Positions 20,111-30,416 of a stretch of 64,000 nucleotides of DNA are shown here, in pieces. Under the pieces are notes generated by a model. It saw only the letters and a list, made by a program, of their open reading frames with translations. It was not told the origin of the DNA and ran no database searches. The DNA is from Rhizobiaceae bacterium (lineage in GTDB: Bacteria > Pseudomonadota > Alphaproteobacteria > Rhizobiales > Rhizobiaceae): assembly GCA_028279875.1 (NCBI GenBank), contig JANQMU010000097.1:25206-89205 (forward strand). Reading direction: 5' to 3'. The number at the start of each line of letters is the position of its first letter. Position 1 is the first letter of the stretch. The position numbers and the translations under genes are program-made.

Positions 20111-21088
20111 CTATGCGTTCTGGAGCGGGCCCAGAGCCGCGATCTCGGCGGCCAGGCTCCTGAGCTCCTCGAGGAATTGCAGCGCGGCGGGCGACAGCAG
20201 ATCGAGACTTCGGTAGGACACGCCGACCGGGCTGTTCGAAATATTCAGCGGGCAGGAAACGGTAGCCAGCAGGCCTTGCGCAATTTCCTGCCGGACAACG
20301 TCATAGGGCAATATGCACAGCATGTCGGTCGACGCCAGGAGTGCCCGGTTGGTCAGGAACGAAACGCATTCGACCGCATTGGACGGCGGCGGATGGCCGC
20401 GGTCGAAGAACTCCCGGTCGATCTGGCGCCGCAGCGTCGTCTGTACCGGCGGCAGGATCCAGTTGCAGCCGGCGAGGTCGCCGAAATCCACGCTGGCCGG
20501 GCGGGCCAGCGGATGGTCCGGGCCGCAGACGATGACCACCTTCTCGCGATAGAGCAGTTCCTGCGACAGATCCTCGCGATAGCGGTATTCGGGCAGCCGG
20601 CCGACCACCATGTCGAGATCGCCGGTGTGCAGAAGCGGCATCAGGAAATCATTGGCGCCGTCGCGAACGACAATGCTGACATTGGGTCGCAGGCGATGTA
20701 CCCGCTCGATGGTGCGCGGCAAAAGCACCGCCGACGCCGTCAGCAGGGTTCCGACGACCACCCGGCCGCCGAGCCCCTGGTTGAGATCGTCCAGTTCCTG
20801 GGCGGCATGGGAAATCTGCGCCAGGATGAGCTTGCCGTGGCGCACCAGCGCCTCGCCGAATTCGGTGGGAATGACACCGCGATTGGTGCGGTCGAAAAGC
20901 GTGACCGCGAAGTCGATTTCCAGGTCCTTGAGCAGCTTGGTGGCGGCCGGCTGTGAGATGTTGAGCTCGTCGGCGGCATGCAGGATGCTCTTGTGTTCCG
21001 ATATCGCCACGAGCAGCCGAAGCTGCTTGAGCTTCAGGCGCGTCGATACCCGTTCGATGATCTTGACGTGACGGTTTCTGCTGGCCAT
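20111..21088 (-). CDS. LysR family transcriptional regulator
   Basis: LKLKQLRLLVAISEHKSILHAADELNISQPAATKLLKDLE HTH. Confidence 0.93.
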   Translation of the reverse strand: MASRNRHVKIIERVSTRLKLKQLRLLVAISEHKSILHAADELNISQPAATKLLKDLEIDFAVTLFDRTNRGVIPTEFGEALVRHGKLILAQISHAAQELDDLNQGLGGRVVVGTLLTASAVLLPRTIERVHRLRPNVSIVVRDGANDFLMPLLHTGDLDMVVGRLPEYRYREDLSQELLYREKVVIVCGPDHPLARPASVDFGDLAGCNWILPPVQTTLRRQIDREFFDRGHPPPSNAVECVSFLTNRALLASTDMLCILPYDVVRQEIAQGLLATVSCPLNISNSPVGVSYRSLDLLSPAALQFLEELRSLAAEIAALGPLQNA

Positions 21089-21154
21089 CCCGTGGCTATA
21101 GCGTTTTGGAATATCTGTTTCAATGGCTCTGTCTTATCGGGATAGCTGACCGGA

Positions 21155-22027
21155 TCAGCCGTTCCAGCGGCCATCTTTCCACAGGGCGGTCAGGGCGGCA
21201 CGGTAATCGGGATAGCGAAAGCCGTAGCCGGATTCCTTGAGCTTGCGGTTCGAGACCCGTTTGTTCTCGCCATAGAACGACCGCGCCATCGGCGAGAGAT
21301 CGGCGGTTTCGAAAGCGATCTCCGGGGGCGGCGCGATGCCCATCAGTTCGCTGGCGAAGGCGACCACATCCTGCGGCGGCGCCGGTTCGTCGTCAGTGAC
21401 GTTCCACAAACCGTCGGCCGTGTGCGCGGCCAGATGCGCGGTCGCCCCGGCAATGTCGTCGACATGGATGCGATTGAAGACCTGACCGGGCTTGACCAGC
21501 CGGCGGGCGGTTCCGGCATGCAGCTTGACCAGTGCGTTGCGGCCGGGCCCGTAAATGCCTGAAAGCCGCAATATGGAGACGGGCAGGCCGGTCCGCTCCG
21601 CCCAGCCCGTCCACGCCCTTTCCGCCGCGTCGCGCCAGAGCGAGCGCTGCGACACCGGCCGGCACGGTGTGTCTTCATCCACCCAGCGTCCCTGGTGGTC
21701 GCCATAGACGCCGACGGTCGACAGATAGCCGACCCATTGCAGGTCCGGCATCCAGTCGGTCAGCGCGCCGCCGGCAAGGCGCAATACCGGATCGCCGGCC
21801 TCAGCCGGTGCGATCGACTGAACGAGATGGGTGACGGGCCGGAGCGCGTCCCTCAATTCTGCTGATATTTGCGCCCCGCCGAAACAAACCGGTTCGATCC
21901 CATCGTCGGCAAGCGCCGGAAATCGCTCCAGGGCACGCGTCGTGCCGCCGATCCAGGCGGCGCGATCCCGCAATTCCCGTGCGATGGCGCGGCCCGAATA
22001 TCCGGCGCCGAAAATGAATAGATGCAT
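21155..22027 (-). CDS. NAD(P)-dependent epimerase/SDR-like protein (YeeZ-like)
   Basis: MHLFIFGAGYSGRAIARELRD, VGYLSTVGVYGDHQGRWVDE. Confidence 0.85.
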   Translation of the reverse strand: MHLFIFGAGYSGRAIARELRDRAAWIGGTTRALERFPALADDGIEPVCFGGAQISAELRDALRPVTHLVQSIAPAEAGDPVLRLAGGALTDWMPDLQWVGYLSTVGVYGDHQGRWVDEDTPCRPVSQRSLWRDAAERAWTGWAERTGLPVSILRLSGIYGPGRNALVKLHAGTARRLVKPGQVFNRIHVDDIAGATAHLAAHTADGLWNVTDDEPAPPQDVVAFASELMGIAPPPEIAFETADLSPMARSFYGENKRVSNRKLKESGYGFRYPDYRAALTALWKDGRWNG

Positions 22028-22032
22028 TGCGA

Positions 22033-23211
22033 TTACCCCGCTGCCCTGCCGCCGTGATCGTGATGGTCAGCTGCTCTCTGCCACTCGACAAGGACCGTGT
22101 CATCGGCCTCGTCGCCGTGTTCGTCGCGCAGCGCCAGGAAGGTCGATCCGGCGAGAAGGCGGGACAACGCCCACACCGCGGCGCCGCGGACCAGCGCCGC
22201 CGGGTCCGAGAGCGCGGCCCGGCAGGCCGGGACGAGCGCCGGATCGGCGGCATTGCCGCAGGCGATCAGGACGTTGCGGATAAACCGGTCGCGGCCGATG
22301 CGCTTGACAGGGGATCCCGAAAACAGCGCCCTGAAACCCGCATCATCGAGTCCGGCAAGATCGGCAAGACGCGGCGCCTTGAGATCATCGCGCGCCTGCA
22401 GTTTCGCCTCGCGCGCGGCGCTGGCGAATTTGTTCCAGGGGCAGACCGCCAGGCAATCGTCGCAGCCGAAGACGCGGTTGCCGATCGCCGCGCGAAACGC
22501 ATGGGGGATCGGTCCCTTGTGCTCGATCGTCAGATAGGAAATGCAGCGGCGCGCATCGAGCTGATAGGGCGCCGGAAAGGCGTCGGTCGGACAGATGTCG
22601 AGGCATGCCCGGCACGATCCGCAATGATCGATCTCCGGCGGGTCGGCCGGCAGATCCTCGGTGGTGAAGATCGAGCCGAGGAACAGCCAGGACCCGTGAT
22701 CGCGGCTCACCAGATTGCTGTGTTTGCCCTGCCAGCCGACACCGGCCCTTGCGGCCAGCGGCTTTTCCATGACCGGGGCCGTGTCGACAAAGACCTTGAC
22801 GGAACAGCCGGCGCGGGCGGCGAAACGCCCCGCTATGCCCTTCAATCGCCCCTTGATGATGTCGTGGTAGTCCCGGTTCCGGGCATAGACGGAAATCGCC
22901 GCCCGGTCCCATTGCTCCAGGATGCGCAAAGGGTCGTGCTGCGGGCCGTAATTCAGCCCGACCATCAGCACGGAGCGGACATCGGGCCACAGGGCCCTCG
23001 GGTCGCGGCGCCGCGCCCTGGTGTCCTGCATCCATTGCATGGTGGCGTGGCGCCCGTCGGCGAGATAGGCGTCGAGGCCGGCGGGCGCAAAATCCTCGAT
23101 CGCCGCCGGATCGACGATGCGCGCCGCGTCGAACCCCGCCGCCAGCGCGTCATCGACCAGGAATGTCTTCAACCGCTGCTGCCGGGACGGCTTGAGGGTC
23201 GCGGCGTGCAT
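22033..23211 (-). CDS. queG: tRNA epoxyqueuosine(34) reductase
   Basis: [56 protein letters not shown]. Confidence 0.95.
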   Translation of the reverse strand: MHAATLKPSRQQRLKTFLVDDALAAGFDAARIVDPAAIEDFAPAGLDAYLADGRHATMQWMQDTRARRRDPRALWPDVRSVLMVGLNYGPQHDPLRILEQWDRAAISVYARNRDYHDIIKGRLKGIAGRFAARAGCSVKVFVDTAPVMEKPLAARAGVGWQGKHSNLVSRDHGSWLFLGSIFTTEDLPADPPEIDHCGSCRACLDICPTDAFPAPYQLDARRCISYLTIEHKGPIPHAFRAAIGNRVFGCDDCLAVCPWNKFASAAREAKLQARDDLKAPRLADLAGLDDAGFRALFSGSPVKRIGRDRFIRNVLIACGNAADPALVPACRAALSDPAALVRGAAVWALSRLLAGSTFLALRDEHGDEADDTVLVEWQRAADHHDHGGRAAG

Positions 23212-23214
23212 CGG

Positions 23215-23907
23215 TCAAAAATCCAGGTCCGCATAATGCGATACGGGAGACATGTTGCGGACACGGTCGCCGAGCAGCGGCCGGAAGGACGGGCGCGATT
23301 TGATGCGCTGATACCAGTCCCTGGCCTGCGGCGCTTCGTTCCAGGCAATTTCGCCGAGATAATCGAGAGCCGACAGCGCGCCGGCGGCGGCGAGGTCGGC
23401 ATAGCTCAGCGTCGCCCCGGCCATCCAGTTGCGGCTGGCCGCCAGCCAGTCGATATATCTGAGATGCTGGTGAATATTGGCCCGGCCGGTCCGCAGCGCC
23501 TTGGAATCGGGTGCACCGCCGCCGCGATCCTTGGGCATGAGCAGCTTGAAGATCCGTTCGCGGACCAGGTGGCGCGTCACATCATGTTCGAGCTTGATCA
23601 AAAACCAGTCCATCAGGCGGCGCACTTCGCCGCGCTGGATGGGGTCTTCGGGCAGCAGGCGGTGCTGCTTGTGAAAGACGCCTTGTGTCTCATCGATGAA
23701 TTCGGCAACGACGCCGGCGCCGCAAAAGGCATGGAGCGATTCATCGACATAGACCGGCAGCGTCAGGGCCGGGTTGAGCGCCAGGAAGTCGGCCCGGCGC
23801 TCCCAGGGCCGCTCCTCCAGCAAATCCGTTTCCAGCTCGTATTCATTGAGAACCAGACGAATGAAACGCGACGCGGCGGACATCGGATGGTGATACAGGC
23901 TCGGCAT
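23215..23907 (-). CDS. Glutathione S-transferase family protein
   Basis: MPSLYHHPMSAASRFIRLVLNEYELETDLLEERPWERRADFLALNPALTLPVYVD. Confidence 0.88.
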   Translation of the reverse strand: MPSLYHHPMSAASRFIRLVLNEYELETDLLEERPWERRADFLALNPALTLPVYVDESLHAFCGAGVVAEFIDETQGVFHKQHRLLPEDPIQRGEVRRLMDWFLIKLEHDVTRHLVRERIFKLLMPKDRGGGAPDSKALRTGRANIHQHLRYIDWLAASRNWMAGATLSYADLAAAGALSALDYLGEIAWNEAPQARDWYQRIKSRPSFRPLLGDRVRNMSPVSHYADLDF

Positions 23908-24065
23908 GTCGTGACGGTCTTTCCCGTGTGTTGATGAACGCCCGAATTGTCTGGAAATATTCGGCAAAAAAGCTATAGGGTTTCGCATCGGGTGACACAA
24001 GCGCGGCCGGAACGGCTGGAATATCCCTCCAAACACATGAACGGGACTGTTTAGAGCGAGTGGTG

Positions 24066-24878
24066 ATGGCTGAACAGACGATTATTGGTGCCCTGCTGCT
24101 TGGAATCCTGGAGGGCCTGACTGAATTCCTGCCCGTCTCGTCCACCGGACATATACTTCTGGCCGGCCACTTCCTGGGGTTCAAATCGCCCGGCAACACA
24201 TTCGAGGTGCTGATCCAGTTCGGCGCGATCCTGGCGATCTTGTCGGTCTATTTTTCGCGGCTCGTCACCCTGGCGGTCGCGCTGCCGACGAGCAGCCGGG
24301 CCCGCCGTTTCGTGACCGGCGTGGTGTTGGCCTTCCTGCCGGCGGCGTTTGTCGGCGTCATGGCCCATGGTTTCATCAAGACCGTGTTGTTCGAGACCCC
24401 TGTCCTGATCTGCATCGTGCTCATTGTCGGCGGCGTGATCCTGCTGTTTATCGACCGCCTGTCGACCGAACCCAAATACACTGATGTGATGGACTTTCCG
24501 GTGTCGCTGTCGTTCCGCATCGGCCTGTTCCAGTGCCTGGCCATGATTCCGGGCACCTCGCGTTCGGGCGCCACTATCGTCGGGGCGCTGCTGATGGGTA
24601 CCGACAAGAGGTCGGCGGCGGAATTTTCGTTCTTTCTGGCGATGCCGACCATGGCCGGCGCCTTCACCTATGATCTCTACAAGAACTACGGCCAGCTATC
24701 GGCCGACGATTTTTCGTTCATCGCCATCGGCTTCATCGCGGCCTTCGTCAGCGGCGTGTTCGTCGTCCGCAGCCTGCTGGGTTTCGTCGCCACCCACGGC
24801 TTTGCGCTTTTTGCCTGGTGGCGCATCGTCGTCGGCACGGCCGGCCTGATCGGTCTGGCGGCGCAGGGCCTGTCGTGA
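24066..24878 (+). CDS. uppP: Undecaprenyl-diphosphate phosphatase
   Basis: [39 protein letters not shown]. Confidence 0.97.
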   Translation: MAEQTIIGALLLGILEGLTEFLPVSSTGHILLAGHFLGFKSPGNTFEVLIQFGAILAILSVYFSRLVTLAVALPTSSRARRFVTGVVLAFLPAAFVGVMAHGFIKTVLFETPVLICIVLIVGGVILLFIDRLSTEPKYTDVMDFPVSLSFRIGLFQCLAMIPGTSRSGATIVGALLMGTDKRSAAEFSFFLAMPTMAGAFTYDLYKNYGQLSADDFSFIAIGFIAAFVSGVFVVRSLLGFVATHGFALFAWWRIVVGTAGLIGLAAQGLS

Positions 24879-26872
24879 CAGCCCCGCTTTTCCTCGGCAT
24901 CGACACCGGCGGCACCTATACCGATGCGGTGCTGTTCAGCGAGACCGAGGGCGTCGTCGCCAAGGCCAAATCGCTGACCACCCGCCACGACCTGGCGATC
25001 GGGATCGAGGGTGCGGTCTCGCAGGTGCTCGAAGACAGCGGCGCGCCCGCCATTCATCTGGTCTCGCTGTCGACGACGCTTGCCACCAATGCCCTTGTGG
25101 AAGGCCAGGGCGGCCGGGCGGCGCTGGTGATGATCGGTTTCGGGCCGAACGACCTTCAGCGCGACGGCCTCGGTGACGCGCTTGGGCAGGATCCGGTCAT
25201 TTTCGCCGAGGGCGGGCACAATGTGCACGGGCGGGAAAACGCGCTGAATCTGACCCCGCTGGACGCGGCGCTGGACAGGCTGAAGACGGATGTCGAGGCC
25301 GTCGCGATCGCCGGCTATTTCGCCGTGCGCAATCCGGCCCATGAGATCGCCGCCCGCGATCTGGTGCGCGAGCGCACCGGCCTGCCGGTCACCTGCAGCC
25401 ATGAGCTGTCCTCAAGGCTCGGCGGTCCGCGCCGGGCACTGACGACGCTTCTCAATGCGCGGCTTGTCGCCATGATCGACGCCCTGATCGGATCGACGGA
25501 AACCTATCTGAAGCGCCGTGGCATCGACGCGCCGCTGATGGTGGTGCGCGGCGACGGCGCCCTGATCGCCTCGCGGGTGGCCCGGTCGCGGCCGATTGAA
25601 ACGATCCTGTCGGGACCGGCTGCCAGCATTGTCGGCGCGCATCACCTCACAGGCACCGCCAATGGCGTCGTCTCCGATATTGGCGGAACGACGACCGATA
25701 TCGCCATTCTCGAAGACGGCCGGCCACGGCTCGACCCCGACGGGGCGGTGGTCGGCGGATTCCGCACCATGGTCGAGGCCGTGGCGATGCGGACATTCGG
25801 CCTCGGCGGCGATTCGGAGGTGCATGTCGACGAGACCGGGCTGGAAGCCAGACTGTCTCTCGGGCCACGGCGTGTGGTGCCGCTCAGCCTCGCGGCCGAT
25901 CTTGATCCCGGACCGGTTCTGGAGGCGCTCGACCGACAGCGGCAGAGCCGACAGCCCGGGCGACTCGACGGCCGGTTTGCGCGGCTGACCGGCCCCGGAA
26001 GCCAGGCAGCGACCGGGCTGCAGCCGCATGAAACCGCGCTGCTCGAACGGCTGAACGACCGGTTCGCACCGCTCGACAGGCTGTTGCGCGCCACGCCGCA
26101 GCGCGCCACGCTGGATAGGCTCGTCGCCCGCGGCCTGGCGCAGATCGCCGGGGTCACGCCCTCCGACGCCATGCATATTATGAGCCGGCAAACGAACTGG
26201 AACCGGGAGGCGGCACTGGCCGGCGGTGCGCTGATGGCGCGGCGCAAAAGCGGAGCCGGAAAACCCGTCGCCGAGAACGCCGAGGCCCTGGCGGCGATGA
26301 TCATCGACCGGCTGACACGCCGGTCCGCCGAAATGATCCTTTCCGCCTGCCTTGCAGAGGACGGACGCACCGCGATCGATCCGGCATCGTCGCCGCCGAT
26401 CGGCGATGCGCTGGCCCGGCGACCGGGCATCGTGCGGTTTTCCCTCGCCCTGGACCGGCCGCTGATCGGTCTCGGTGCCTCGGCCGGCAGCTATTATCCG
26501 GCCGTCGCGGACATGCTGGATTCGCCGGCAATCATCCCCGCCGACGCCGATGTCGCCAATGCCATCGGCGCGGTGGTCGGACAGGTGCGCGCCACCATCG
26601 AGGTCGTGGTGTCGCATCCGCAGGACGAGATCTTTGTTGTCAATGGAGCAACGGTCAGCGAACGCCACGGCAATGAACACGAGGCGATGGGCCGGGCCCG
26701 TGACGTCTCACGGGCGGCGGCGGTGGACGCGGCGGTCGCCGCCGGCGCCCTCGATCCGGCGGTGACGCTCAGCGAAGAGATCGTGGCGCCTGTTATGGAC
26801 GGCACCCGCACATTCATCGAGGCGCGGGTGTCGGCAACAGCCTCCGGACGGCCCAGAACCGTGCGGCCTTAG
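24875..26872 (+). CDS. Hydantoinase/oxoprolinase family protein (HyuA-like)
   Basis: [39 protein letters not shown] start overlaps uppP stop. Confidence 0.9.
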   Translation: MTAPLFLGIDTGGTYTDAVLFSETEGVVAKAKSLTTRHDLAIGIEGAVSQVLEDSGAPAIHLVSLSTTLATNALVEGQGGRAALVMIGFGPNDLQRDGLGDALGQDPVIFAEGGHNVHGRENALNLTPLDAALDRLKTDVEAVAIAGYFAVRNPAHEIAARDLVRERTGLPVTCSHELSSRLGGPRRALTTLLNARLVAMIDALIGSTETYLKRRGIDAPLMVVRGDGALIASRVARSRPIETILSGPAASIVGAHHLTGTANGVVSDIGGTTTDIAILEDGRPRLDPDGAVVGGFRTMVEAVAMRTFGLGGDSEVHVDETGLEARLSLGPRRVVPLSLAADLDPGPVLEALDRQRQSRQPGRLDGRFARLTGPGSQAATGLQPHETALLERLNDRFAPLDRLLRATPQRATLDRLVARGLAQIAGVTPSDAMHIMSRQTNWNREAALAGGALMARRKSGAGKPVAENAEALAAMIIDRLTRRSAEMILSACLAEDGRTAIDPASSPPIGDALARRPGIVRFSLALDRPLIGLGASAGSYYPAVADMLDSPAIIPADADVANAIGAVVGQVRATIEVVVSHPQDEIFVVNGATVSERHGNEHEAMGRARDVSRAAAVDAAVAAGALDPAVTLSEEIVAPVMDGTRTFIEARVSATASGRPRTVRP

Positions 26873-27441
26873 ATCACGATCACCGTCGTGCCGAGCGGCA
26901 CGCGGTCGAACAGGTCGATGACATGTTCGTTGATCATGCGGATGCAGCCATTGGACACCGAGCGGCCGACGGAATCGGGCTGGGTCGTTCCGTGAATGCG
27001 GTAATAGGTGTCGCGCCCGCCACGATAGAGATAGAGCGCCCGCGCGCCGAGCGGATTGTTGGGGCCGCCTGGCACGCCCTTGGCATAACGTGCGTATTTC
27101 CGCGGCTCGCGGCGGATCATGTTGTCGGTCGGCCGCCAGCTTGGCCATTCGGCCTTGCGGGCGATCGTCGCCTTGCCCTTGAAAGAGCGCCCGGCCTTAC
27201 CAACGCCGACACCGTAGCGCCGGGCTCGGAACCGGGTCTGGACCAGATAGAGGAAATGGTTGTCCGGATCGACGACGATGGTCCCGGGTGCATAGCCGGT
27301 GAAGCGGACCGATTGCGGCTCATAGCGCGGATCGAGCTTGAAGTTCTTGTATTTCTTGGTGTGGTGCGCCTGGGCGCCGGTGGCCGATTGCGCTGCCACC
27401 ATCGCCAACCCGCCGAGCAGGATATTTCGTCTGGAAAGCAT
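26869..27441 (-). CDS. L,D-transpeptidase (YkuD domain)
   Basis: HGTTQPDSVGRSVSNGCIRMINEHVIDLFDRVPLGTTV. Confidence 0.92.
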   Translation of the reverse strand: MLSRRNILLGGLAMVAAQSATGAQAHHTKKYKNFKLDPRYEPQSVRFTGYAPGTIVVDPDNHFLYLVQTRFRARRYGVGVGKAGRSFKGKATIARKAEWPSWRPTDNMIRREPRKYARYAKGVPGGPNNPLGARALYLYRGGRDTYYRIHGTTQPDSVGRSVSNGCIRMINEHVIDLFDRVPLGTTVIVI

Positions 27442-27516
27442 GGTTGCTACCCCCTATTGTCTGACATTGCCTATCGGCTCCGCCCGTTCAGGGCGGCGCC
27501 GGTTCGATCGATCCCG

Positions 27517-27861
27517 TCAGACGATCGGCGGGCGCAACGGAATGCGGCACGAAACGGGGGCGCCACCGGGGTGCTCGACACGATCGTGCATTTTCGGTGC
27601 GCCGGAGAACAATATGTCGACATCGACAATGAGATAGGTGCAGTCGGAGTTGCAGACCGACTGGGACGAGGATGTCTCGATCTGTTCCTTCATGCAGCAT
27701 TTTTCGGCCGGTTCGCCGGCTTGGCTTTGCGTGATCAACACCGTCGAAATGGATTGCTGCTGCCCGGCAATCCGCGCCCGTTCGATATCGGGCGGGCCGG
27801 CCATGGCGCTATTGGCGGCGGCCAGAAAAACCAGCAATGCAGCAAGCAGCAGATGTCTCAT
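27517..27861 (-). CDS. Small secreted protein, uncharacterised
   Basis: Signal peptide MRHLLLAALLVFLAAANSAMAG; Cys residues in EKCCMKEQ...SVCNSDCTY. Confidence 0.55.
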   Translation of the reverse strand: MRHLLLAALLVFLAAANSAMAGPPDIERARIAGQQQSISTVLITQSQAGEPAEKCCMKEQIETSSSQSVCNSDCTYLIVDVDILFSGAPKMHDRVEHPGGAPVSCRIPLRPPIV

Positions 27862-28058
27862 GCGGCGAAAATACGGCAAAGTCTTAAAGCTTTCTATACC
27901 GCATCGATCACGCATCGGTGAGGTCCGACCATTTCATCCGCCGCCGGCCTTTGCGGCTTCGGGATGAGCGCCATGACCCGGGTCACAATAGTCTGACGCG
28001 ATATGGGGTCGGGTCTGGTTATTCGACGGCAAAACGCATCAAGGGATTTGCGTCGGCA

Positions 28059-29699
28059 TCACGCCGCACTCCTGCGGCAGTAGCAGGATGCGCGGACCGG
28101 CACGTCGGACCGCGCCGCCGCCAGATCGAGCTGCTGCCTGACGTGAAGGATTTCCACCGTCTCGCCGCGCGATTTCAGGCATTCGTGCAAACCGTGCAGG
28201 CTCCAGACATTGTTCGGGTGCTGGCAGGCTCGGCTGAGGGTCGCGTCGAGCCCGAGATCGGCGCGGTAGACGGCCTCGGCTTCCGCATGCCGCTGCTGAT
28301 CGAGCAGCAACGCTCCGAGGGCATGGCGGGCCGGCTGCATCCAGCCCCAGGGTTCGTCATAGGGAAGCGCGTCGTCCAGCTCGACGGCCCGGCGCAGATG
28401 GTCGAAGGCCGGTTCGATATTGCCCTTGTGATATTCCAGTTCGCCGAGCAGCATCTGTTCGGCGACGCGCAGGATGTCGGGGCAGGTATTGTTGAACAGC
28501 ATGCGGCTTTCCGGCACTCGGTCGCGGGCGGCGAGAAAGGCGTCGCGTTCGGTCTCGGCGCCGGCAATGTCGCCCGTGTTGGACAGCGCCACTGTCCGGG
28601 CATAGCGCTGCATGGCGGTGGTCACGTGGTAGAGATCGGGGTCCCGCGGCAGGTCCTGCGCCAGAATGTCCCGCCACAGGCCGAAGCGCACCAGAACATG
28701 CTGCTTCATGGGCACAAAGGCCTCGAGCCAGTCGGCGAGCGGCCGCAGCACATCCTCGGGCAGATCGGCGATCAGCGCATCGGCGGTCTCCAGCGCCACC
28801 TCTTTCTGGGCCAGGAACATCGCGCCATAGATCTTGAAATGGTAATTGTGGCAGCGATAGAGCGTGTAGAAATTTTCGGCGCCGGCTCGGTCCCGGTATT
28901 TGCCGTCGGCGACGATGGCGGCCGCATTGCGCGAGACGACATTGTCGTAATCGCCGCACAGCACGTCGATATGGGTCGCCATGTGAAGCAGGTGGCCGGC
29001 ATCGGGAACCAGCGTCGACAGCCGGTCGCCATGGCGCAGCGCCTTTTCCGGGGTCGGCGACATTTCCATCAGGTGGATATACATGTGCAACAGGCCGGGA
29101 TGATCCCAGGCGCCGGCGATCCCGACGAAAGCCTCCTCCAGCACGGCGACGGCCTCGAGCGTATCGGCGCCCTCGGCCGGCTGGCCGCTCGGCAGGTCCC
29201 ACAATTGCCAGGGCGTGCGGTTCATCAGGGCCTCGGCGAACAGGGCCGAGACATCGAGGTCGCCCGGAAAGGCCGCATGGACCGTGCGCATGGCGTCGGC
29301 ATAGGCATCGTTGTTGGGGCCGAAATCGGCAATCTCGGCAGGGCCGGCATAGCGGCTGGCCAGCGCCTCGATCAGCGCCCGCTCGACGGGATCGGCCGCT
29401 GCTGAGCCGGCATCTGCCGCAGCGACGGCATCTCGCGCTCGCGCCAGGGCGACGGGTTTTTCATCCTCCTCAAACGCCTCCCAGGGTTTATTGTAATTGG
29501 GGCCGATCGCGTAGGCGATGCCCCAATGGGCCATGGCGCAGGCGGGATCATGTTCAAGTGCCCGTTCGAAGCAGGCAATGGCCTCCTCGTGGTGGTAGGC
29601 ATATATCCAGACCAGCCCGCGCTGAAACCATTGCTTCGCCTGCGGCGAAGAGCTTGAAATGTCACGGCGATATCCGCCCAGATCATAATAGTCCATCAT
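28059..29699 (-). CDS. Tetratricopeptide-repeat protein
   Basis: AKQWFQRGLVWIYAYHHEEAIACFERALEHDPACAMAHWGIAYAIGPNYNKPW and further helical repeats. Confidence 0.85.
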   Translation of the reverse strand: MMDYYDLGGYRRDISSSSPQAKQWFQRGLVWIYAYHHEEAIACFERALEHDPACAMAHWGIAYAIGPNYNKPWEAFEEDEKPVALARARDAVAAADAGSAAADPVERALIEALASRYAGPAEIADFGPNNDAYADAMRTVHAAFPGDLDVSALFAEALMNRTPWQLWDLPSGQPAEGADTLEAVAVLEEAFVGIAGAWDHPGLLHMYIHLMEMSPTPEKALRHGDRLSTLVPDAGHLLHMATHIDVLCGDYDNVVSRNAAAIVADGKYRDRAGAENFYTLYRCHNYHFKIYGAMFLAQKEVALETADALIADLPEDVLRPLADWLEAFVPMKQHVLVRFGLWRDILAQDLPRDPDLYHVTTAMQRYARTVALSNTGDIAGAETERDAFLAARDRVPESRMLFNNTCPDILRVAEQMLLGELEYHKGNIEPAFDHLRRAVELDDALPYDEPWGWMQPARHALGALLLDQQRHAEAEAVYRADLGLDATLSRACQHPNNVWSLHGLHECLKSRGETVEILHVRQQLDLAAARSDVPVRASCYCRRSAA

Positions 29700-29927
29700 G
29701 TCGCCCCGGAAGTTGCCTTTTGAGGCGGCAAGCTTACCACCAACAGGGTTCGCGAACCACCGGTCGTACACCGCGTCGCCGTGATCATTCCGGCGCATAG
29801 ACAAGGCGCGCCGGGCGGTTTTGCCAATGGCTTGATTTGGTTTTGTTTCCCGTCATAGACTGCCGGCCGGGTGGTTTTGGACAAGTTCTGTGACGGGCGA
29901 AACTGGAGTTGATTCTGGAGCGCCGCA

Positions 29928-30296
29928 ATGACGTTTACACAAGCCATTTCGATGGTTTTTTCGAAATATGCGACCTTCTCAGGCCGAGCGGCGCGGCCCG
30001 AATTCTGGTGGTGGGTCCTCTTCATGTTTATCGTCATGGCTGTCACCCAGATCGTCGATGACATTCTTTTCGGCCCGATGCTGGGGCCCGGCGGCGGCGA
30101 TGCCGGACAACCGCTGACCGTGCTGGCCTCGCTGGCGCTGTTGCTTCCCAATCTCGCGGTTGCCGTTCGCCGGCTTCACGATATCGGCCGGTCAGGATGG
30201 TGGGTGCTCATCGGCTTCGTCCCGATCATCGGTTTTCTCGTGCTGCTCTACTGGTATGTGCAACCCGGAATCGATGGCCGGAATCAGTACGGATAA
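29928..30296 (+). CDS. DUF805 membrane protein
   Basis: FSGRAARPEFWWWVLF, RRLHDIGRSGWWVLIGFVPIIGFLVLLYWYVQPG. Confidence 0.92.
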   Translation: MTFTQAISMVFSKYATFSGRAARPEFWWWVLFMFIVMAVTQIVDDILFGPMLGPGGGDAGQPLTVLASLALLLPNLAVAVRRLHDIGRSGWWVLIGFVPIIGFLVLLYWYVQPGIDGRNQYG

Positions 30297-30416
30297 TCTC
30301 CGCTTTTTCCAATCTGGAAAAAATCCTTGTTACTTTTGTCAAATTGACATGGAATTGGCGGCCATGGGATGGAGGCGCACGCCCGTCCCTCACCCTAAGC
30401 ACCCAAGGAGTCCGCC

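Noticed and set aside
22027-23934. 635-aa plus-strand ORF
   Set aside because: Antisense to queG and the GST gene.
27918-29405. 495-aa plus-strand ORF
   Set aside because: Antisense to the TPR protein gene; composition typical of a shadow ORF.
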